Positions 60,201-64,000 of a stretch of DNA of 64,000 nt are shown here, in pieces. Every line of letters starts with the position of its first letter. Position 1 is the first letter of the stretch. Position numbers and translations under genes: made by a program. The notes under the pieces were generated by a model. It was not told where the DNA came from. It did no database searches and saw nothing but the letters and a program-made list of their open reading frames with translations. Source of the DNA: Catellatospora bangladeshensis (lineage in GTDB: Bacteria; Actinomycetota; Actinomycetes; Mycobacteriales; Micromonosporaceae); NCBI RefSeq assembly GCF_016862575.1, contig NZ_BONF01000017.1:124001-188000 (forward strand), in the 5' to 3' direction.

Positions 60201-61090
60201 CGGCTGCCGCCGACGTTGAGCCCCTGCACCTCGGCGACCACCAGCGGCACCGTCGCCGTGGTGGTGATCGTGCCGGCGTTGCCGGACATGCCGGCACCCG
60301 CCCAGGTCACCTCCCATGTGACGACAGCCTGCAGAGCGAAGGCGCCGCCGGGCAGGGCAGCCGAGGCGCGGGTGTAGGCGTGCGAGCACGCCGACGACCC
60401 GAGCGGGTCACCGCCTGCCCATGCCAGACCCGGTCCGGTGCAGAGCAGGCGGCTGCCGTCGCCGGGCAGCCATTCCACCGAAACCGGGGTCGCTGTCGCG
60501 GTGATCGACGCCCCGCCGGCCGATGCGGTCGCCGGCACCGGCCGCCAGGTGACCGCGTCAACCCACAACCACGTCGGCACGTGCACGATGGGGACTGCTG
60601 GCGGGCCCGGGTTGGTCCGCACCGTCGGCACCGGTGGGCGCAGCGCCGCCAGCGCGGTGGCGATGAGGGGGCCGGTGCCGGGGGCATCGCGGTCGGCGAA
60701 CCACACCCGGGAGTTGCCCATGCCGCCGCCGATGGCGCAGCTGCGGACATACCACGCGCCGGGCCGTGGCCCGGCTTGCGGTGGTGGGTCCTGGACGGCT
60801 GCGCGCCGGTAGCGGCAGCCGTCGCGGTGCAGCCACCCGAAGTCCGGGTCGTAGCACGCGACCTCTTCGCCGTTGAGCCAGCAGCGCATCCGGCCGTCTG
60901 CCCCGGTGCCGCCGTTGCCGGTAACTACGATCACCACGACGGTGCACTCCTGCGGGCGCGGCTCGCCGTCGCAGGTCACTGCGCCACCGGCGTCCGCGCT
61001 GGCTGTGCGTGCTCCGCCGAGAGCGGTGGTCAACGCGGCGGCCAGGCACAGCGCGGCTGTGAGCAGCCTGCGGCTGGTCGTGGTCAGCAT
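60197..61090 (-). CDS. Secreted protein of the Tad operon
   Basis: 297 residues. Signal peptide MLTTTSRRLLTAALCLAAAL, cleavage near TASADA. Six or more Cys (CDGEPRPQEC, MRCWLNGEEVACYDPDFGWL, DGCRYR, RSCAIG). C-terminal β-rich part ending AGTITTTATVPLVVAEVQGL. No family recognised. Its ATG overlaps the lipoprotein gene by 7 nt and its stop overlaps cpaB, so it belongs to the pilus operon; possibly a wall-spanning or tip component (inference). Confidence 0.72.
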   Translation of the reverse strand: MLTTTSRRLLTAALCLAAALTTALGGARTASADAGGAVTCDGEPRPQECTVVVIVVTGNGGTGADGRMRCWLNGEEVACYDPDFGWLHRDGCRYRRAAVQDPPPQAGPRPGAWYVRSCAIGGGMGNSRVWFADRDAPGTGPLIATALAALRPPVPTVRTNPGPPAVPIVHVPTWLWVDAVTWRPVPATASAGGASITATATPVSVEWLPGDGSRLLCTGPGLAWAGGDPLGSSACSHAYTRASAALPGGAFALQAVVTWEVTWAGAGMSGNAGTITTTATVPLVVAEVQGLNVGGSR

Positions 61091-61632
61091 GAGCCCACCT
61101 GCTCGAGGCGGATCTGGTTGACGCGCCACTTGCCGTCGGCCGATAGCGCGACTGAGGCCGTCATCTGCCTGCGGCCACCGGGGGCGTCGGCGTACGGGCT
61201 GCCGTCGAACCGGTACACACGCGTGGCAGAAGTGTCCATGCAGTCGCTGACCGTGACCCGTGTCGGGTCGGCCATCGGGTGAACGCCGGTGGCCTTCGGC
61301 GACAGCAGGGTCGCGCCTGAGCCGCGCAGCCCGGCTGCCGCCGTCGAGCGCACCGCCCGGCTCAGCAGCAGCAGAGCAGGACCGTCGGCATACTCGGCCA
61401 GGAACGGCGAATCGGCGCTGCCCTCGGCCAGGGCGCGTTCGTAGGCCCGCCACATCTCCACGTAGATGCCGACGGCGTGCGTACGGGCGTCGGGCGACTG
61501 CCCCAGTGGCTGCGGCGACGCAGGTGCCGACGGAGTGGGCGGCCCTGGTGGCGTTGGCTGCTTGGCGGCGCAGGCTGTGACAGCCAGTATCAGCGCTCCT
61601 GTGATGATCGCGTCGTAGGCGCGTATCCGCAT
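61084..61632 (-). CDS. Lipoprotein, first gene of the Tad operon
   Basis: 182 residues. MRIRAYDAIITGALILAVTA-C has a lipobox (VTAC, Cys21), then a Pro-rich spacer and a domain (VGIYVEMWRAYERALAEGSA; GKWRVNQIRLEQ) like small NTF2-fold lipoproteins. ATG 61632 has AGGGG 8-12 nt upstream; ATG 61647 would add 5 residues. It overlaps the secreted protein gene. Possibly an anchor for the pilus machinery. Confidence 0.75.
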   Translation of the reverse strand: MRIRAYDAIITGALILAVTACAAKQPTPPGPPTPSAPASPQPLGQSPDARTHAVGIYVEMWRAYERALAEGSADSPFLAEYADGPALLLLSRAVRSTAAAGLRGSGATLLSPKATGVHPMADPTRVTVSDCMDTSATRVYRFDGSPYADAPGGRRQMTASVALSADGKWRVNQIRLEQVGSC

Positions 61633-61769
61633 CTGCTTACCCCTCATGTCGAGGACGTGGGCCGCTGCGTTCCGACGACATCCGGCCACGCAGCAGCTGC
61701 GCCGCAAGGCTGTCGCTTATGGACTCGCGCGGCACTCTGCCATCATGGGCAACACCAGAAGGTTTGACA

Positions 61770-61791
61770 AGACAAACTTGAGAATTTGTCT
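61770..61791. promoter_or_regulatory. AT-rich palindrome upstream of the Tad operon
   Basis: AGACAAA-N8-TTTGTCT, a perfect 7-bp inverted repeat in otherwise GC-rich DNA, 138 bp before the operon's first ATG. It is a likely operator for the operon or for a lost divergent gene. The rest of 61633-61880 holds no supported gene. Confidence 0.45.
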
Positions 61792-61880
61792 AGCCGAACG
61801 ATCATTCCAGACGTCGGGGTGTGGAGATCACGCGCTGGGCAGCATGGCGGTACAGTCCGACGAAGGGTTTCGCTACTGAC

Positions 61881-62157
61881 CGCCTGCTCGCTGGCCCGTC
61901 AGTGCAGGGGTGGCGGGTCGTCGAGCGTGTGGACGAGCGCGACCTTGCCGCGCTGCTCGACGCGTCCCGGCTCTAACTCGGCACCCGCGGGCGATGTGGC
62001 GGGCGACCCGCTCCGGTTCGCCGAGGACGTCATCGCCGCGGCGATCTGGTCCTGGCAACGGAACCTGCTCCGCTCGATCGGCGCCGACGCCGAGACCGCC
62101 GTACACGTGCGACCGTTCTACTTCACCTCACCGCACACCGCCGCGAGACGGCCGTGA
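61881..62157 (+). pseudogene. Decayed unknown gene fragment
   Basis: Two frames carry protein-like segments: VQGWRVVERVDERDLAALLD-ASRL, ended by a stop near 61978, then in a neighbouring frame DPLRFAEDVIAAAIWSWQRN and LLRSIGADAETAVHVRPFYF to 62157. Together they look like one gene broken by a frameshift; no start or family can be given. It overlaps the end of the WD40 gene. Confidence 0.35.
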
Positions 62158-64000
62158 CCGACTGCCAGCTCGATGAGCACCCAGCCCTGCATACCGGTGA
62201 GTACCAGCCCACCGTTCCAGGCGACTGCGCCTTCGTCGGGCAGCTCGGCCGGAATGACCAGACCGATCGTGCCGTCGGCCGGATCCAGCAGCTCGATGTG
62301 CCCCTGCCCCCTGGCTACCACGAGCCACGTGCGGTCACCGACACGCCACTGGCACAGGCACGACACCCAGTCATCAGTCGCCGCTCCCCACGCGTGCAGG
62401 GGTCGCGACATCGTCTCCGCCGAACGCGGGTCCCAGATGCACACACGGCCGTCGTGGTTCACGGTGGCGATCCGGATCGTCCCGTTCCCGGCGCGGAACG
62501 TCACGACCGACGAACTCTTGGCCGGCGCTTCCCACCACGGTTCGCCGGCCGGAAGCCGCCAGGCGGTCAGCACGCCGTCATCGACCCGGTACGCCGTCAG
62601 CAGCAGCCCGTCTTCGGCGTCGATGAAGGCCATGCTTCGCACGGGGCGCTGCTCGTCTATCGCGCACACAGGATGATCCAGGTCAGCGGCGAGCCACACG
62701 AGGATGCGCTCGCCCGTCCATGCCGCCAGCCACGCTTGCCCGGACGGGTTCTGGTAGGTCTGCAGTAAACGGACCGGCTCGCCAAGCGAGCTGCGCAGCA
62801 GCTTCACCGGTGCGGTTCGGCGCCACCGTCGATGCGGATGCCACACTCTCGGCTCGCCGTCCTGGCTGGAGCCGACCAGCAGTCGCATGCCGCCTGAATC
62901 CGGCAGGACGGCCAGATTGTTGACGGGTGCAGGTGCCTGCAGCAGGTATTCGGCCGCGTTCGGCCGATCAGGGTGCCAGACGGCGATGTTCCCCATGCCG
63001 CAACTGGTCGCGAGCCAGGTCCGCCCGCCCGGGCCGGTGAACGTCACCGAATGATGCACCACGCCGTACGGGTGCGGGTTGTGCAACGTCGCGGCCCGGA
63101 TCGGTTGGGTGCGTTCGTCGAATATCCGGTCGTTGTCCACGAGGACCATGGCCGGATCCAGCACCCGTACGGTCCTGTCCTCGCCGGCCGCCACCAGCAG
63201 CGTGCGGCCGTTTCCGTCGGCGAAGGCCCGCACCGCGTGCACTGGCTGGCCCGAACCGTAGAGCGGCTGGCCCACCTGGCCCACGCCGTTGGGGTCCCAG
63301 ATGCGGACGGTGCTGTCGAATCCTGTGGACACGATCAGCACGGTGCCGTCAGGGGCGGTCCAGACGTCCATCGAGTAGACGTTGCCGGTGTGCCCGACCA
63401 GCGCGCGGATCGGCTTGCCCGGAGCTCTGGGGTCCCAGATCTCGATGTCGGCGTTGTGGCTGATCGCCGTGAGCGGCTGCCCGTCACCCCCGGTGAACGA
63501 CACGGCGGCCCACCGCTCCAGCGGGAACAGCGACGGAATGTGCGGCTGGAGGGTCAGCGTCTCACGGTGCTCCGACGGGTCCCAGGACCGGATGGTGCCG
63601 TCACCTCCCGCAGTGATCAGCATCGGCGCACCGGAGTCGCTCGCGATGGCCGTGACGGCGCCCAGCCACCGGTGGTGACCGTGCAGCGCCGGGCCGGCGA
63701 GCCGGCCTGTGTCCGGGTCCCACAACCTGACCACACCGTCGTATCCTGCGCTCACCAGGCGGTCCGCTCCCGTGGGCAGGCGCAGGAACATCGTGGTGTT
63801 GACACCTTTGGCGTGCCCGAGAAGCGGCGGGTGGATCCGGGATGCGGTGACCGCGTCCCACAGCATGACCTGCCCGTCCGCGCCACCGGTAGCCACCAGC
63901 GCGCCACCGGGCCGGGAAAGCACCGACACCGAGCGGATCTCGCCGCGATGACCGGTGTCGACCCGCCACAGCTCAGTACCGTCATCGGGGTCCAGCAGAC
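62118..64000 (-). CDS. WD40-repeat protein, C-terminal part (runs off right edge)
   Basis: The frame is open from the window edge (LLDPDDGTELWRVDTGHRGE, itself a WD repeat) to the stop at 62118, over 620 residues. It contains about 12 WD-type repeats, e.g. LVATGGADGQVMLWD, LVSAGYDGVVRLWDP, LIVSTGFDSTVRIWDP, IRIATVNHDGRVCIWDP. These form one or two β-propellers. In actinomycetes such arrays are often fused to an N-terminal kinase, NACHT or peptidase domain, which would lie outside. GTG 63929 in frame is only an internal codon. Confidence 0.88.
   Translation of the reverse strand, partial: LLDPDDGTELWRVDTGHRGEIRSVSVLSRPGGALVATGGADGQVMLWDAVTASRIHPPLLGHAKGVNTTMFLRLPTGADRLVSAGYDGVVRLWDPDTGRLAGPALHGHHRWLGAVTAIASDSGAPMLITAGGDGTIRSWDPSEHRETLTLQPHIPSLFPLERWAAVSFTGGDGQPLTAISHNADIEIWDPRAPGKPIRALVGHTGNVYSMDVWTAPDGTVLIVSTGFDSTVRIWDPNGVGQVGQPLYGSGQPVHAVRAFADGNGRTLLVAAGEDRTVRVLDPAMVLVDNDRIFDERTQPIRAATLHNPHPYGVVHHSVTFTGPGGRTWLATSCGMGNIAVWHPDRPNAAEYLLQAPAPVNNLAVLPDSGGMRLLVGSSQDGEPRVWHPHRRWRRTAPVKLLRSSLGEPVRLLQTYQNPSGQAWLAAWTGERILVWLAADLDHPVCAIDEQRPVRSMAFIDAEDGLLLTAYRVDDGVLTAWRLPAGEPWWEAPAKSSSVVTFRAGNGTIRIATVNHDGRVCIWDPRSAETMSRPLHAWGAATDDWVSCLCQWRVGDRTWLVVARGQGHIELLDPADGTIGLVIPAELPDEGAVAWNGGLVLTGMQGWVLIELAVGHGRLAAVCGEVK

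Noticed and set aside
1-64000. CRISPR array, rRNA, tRNA, integrase or att sites
   Set aside because: Looked for on both strands; no regularly spaced repeats, RNA gene signatures, recombinase motifs or direct repeats bounding the secretion region were seen.

Overview
The window is very GC-rich DNA with strong third-position GC bias, GTG starts and tightly overlapping operons. This fits a filamentous actinomycete, most likely Micromonosporaceae (Actinoplanes, Catellatospora or Dactylosporangium type); the assignment is inference. I see no rRNA or tRNA gene, no CRISPR array, and no integrase, excisionase, attachment site or recognisable relaxase.

Layout. 1-8.9 kb, chromosomal-type genes: a divergent membrane protein fragment and FAD oxidoreductase, an ECF41-like sigma factor, two secreted proteins (FG-GAP repeats; Ca-binding), a DUF2809 protein, and a TetR regulator facing an epoxide hydrolase across two operator-like repeats. 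9.1-18.4 kb: a secreted repeat/cysteine-peptidase-like protein, a histidine kinase/response regulator pair, a broken PxKF-domain gene, a membrane NB-ARC/TPR (STAND) NTPase with a GT4 glycosyltransferase, and a divergent GT2 synthase.

18.6-43.4 kb, a type IV secretion/conjugation region on the + strand: a sigma-factor-like protein, VirB2-like pilin, TrbL/VirB6-like channel, PrgI-family protein, VirB4 ATPase and VirD4 coupling ATPase. The VirD4 gene is split in its Walker B motif by a complete group II intron (26071-28277). I could place its exon-binding sites, domain V and branch-point A; precise splicing restores the reading frame. Accessory genes follow: Replic_Relax, DUF932, a transglycosylase/M23 muralytic enzyme coupled to a 10-residue leader ORF, a GGDEF protein, DUF4262 and many unknown small genes, plus a few frameshifted ones.

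43.4-49.2 kb is a scar zone: IS remnants, a distinctly lower-GC secreted VCBS-repeat gene, a broken DUF5753 regulator, a truncated and frameshifted IS481-type transposase, a DUF4279 gene and one unknown gene. 49.3-51.4 kb holds a phage-type replication module (replisome-organizer-like protein, a small coupled ORF, a second protein) containing a heptanucleotide tandem repeat.

51.5-61.6 kb is a 12-gene overlapping Tad/Flp pilus operon on the minus strand: lipoprotein, secreted protein, SAF/CpaB, TadZ-like, TadA, TadB, TadC, a 57-residue Flp-type pilin, two TadE-like pseudopilins, a TadG-like protein, and last a large transmembrane protein that joins a LysM domain outside to a SARP-type winged helix plus BTAD inside. 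After a decayed stretch, a WD40-repeat protein runs off the right end.
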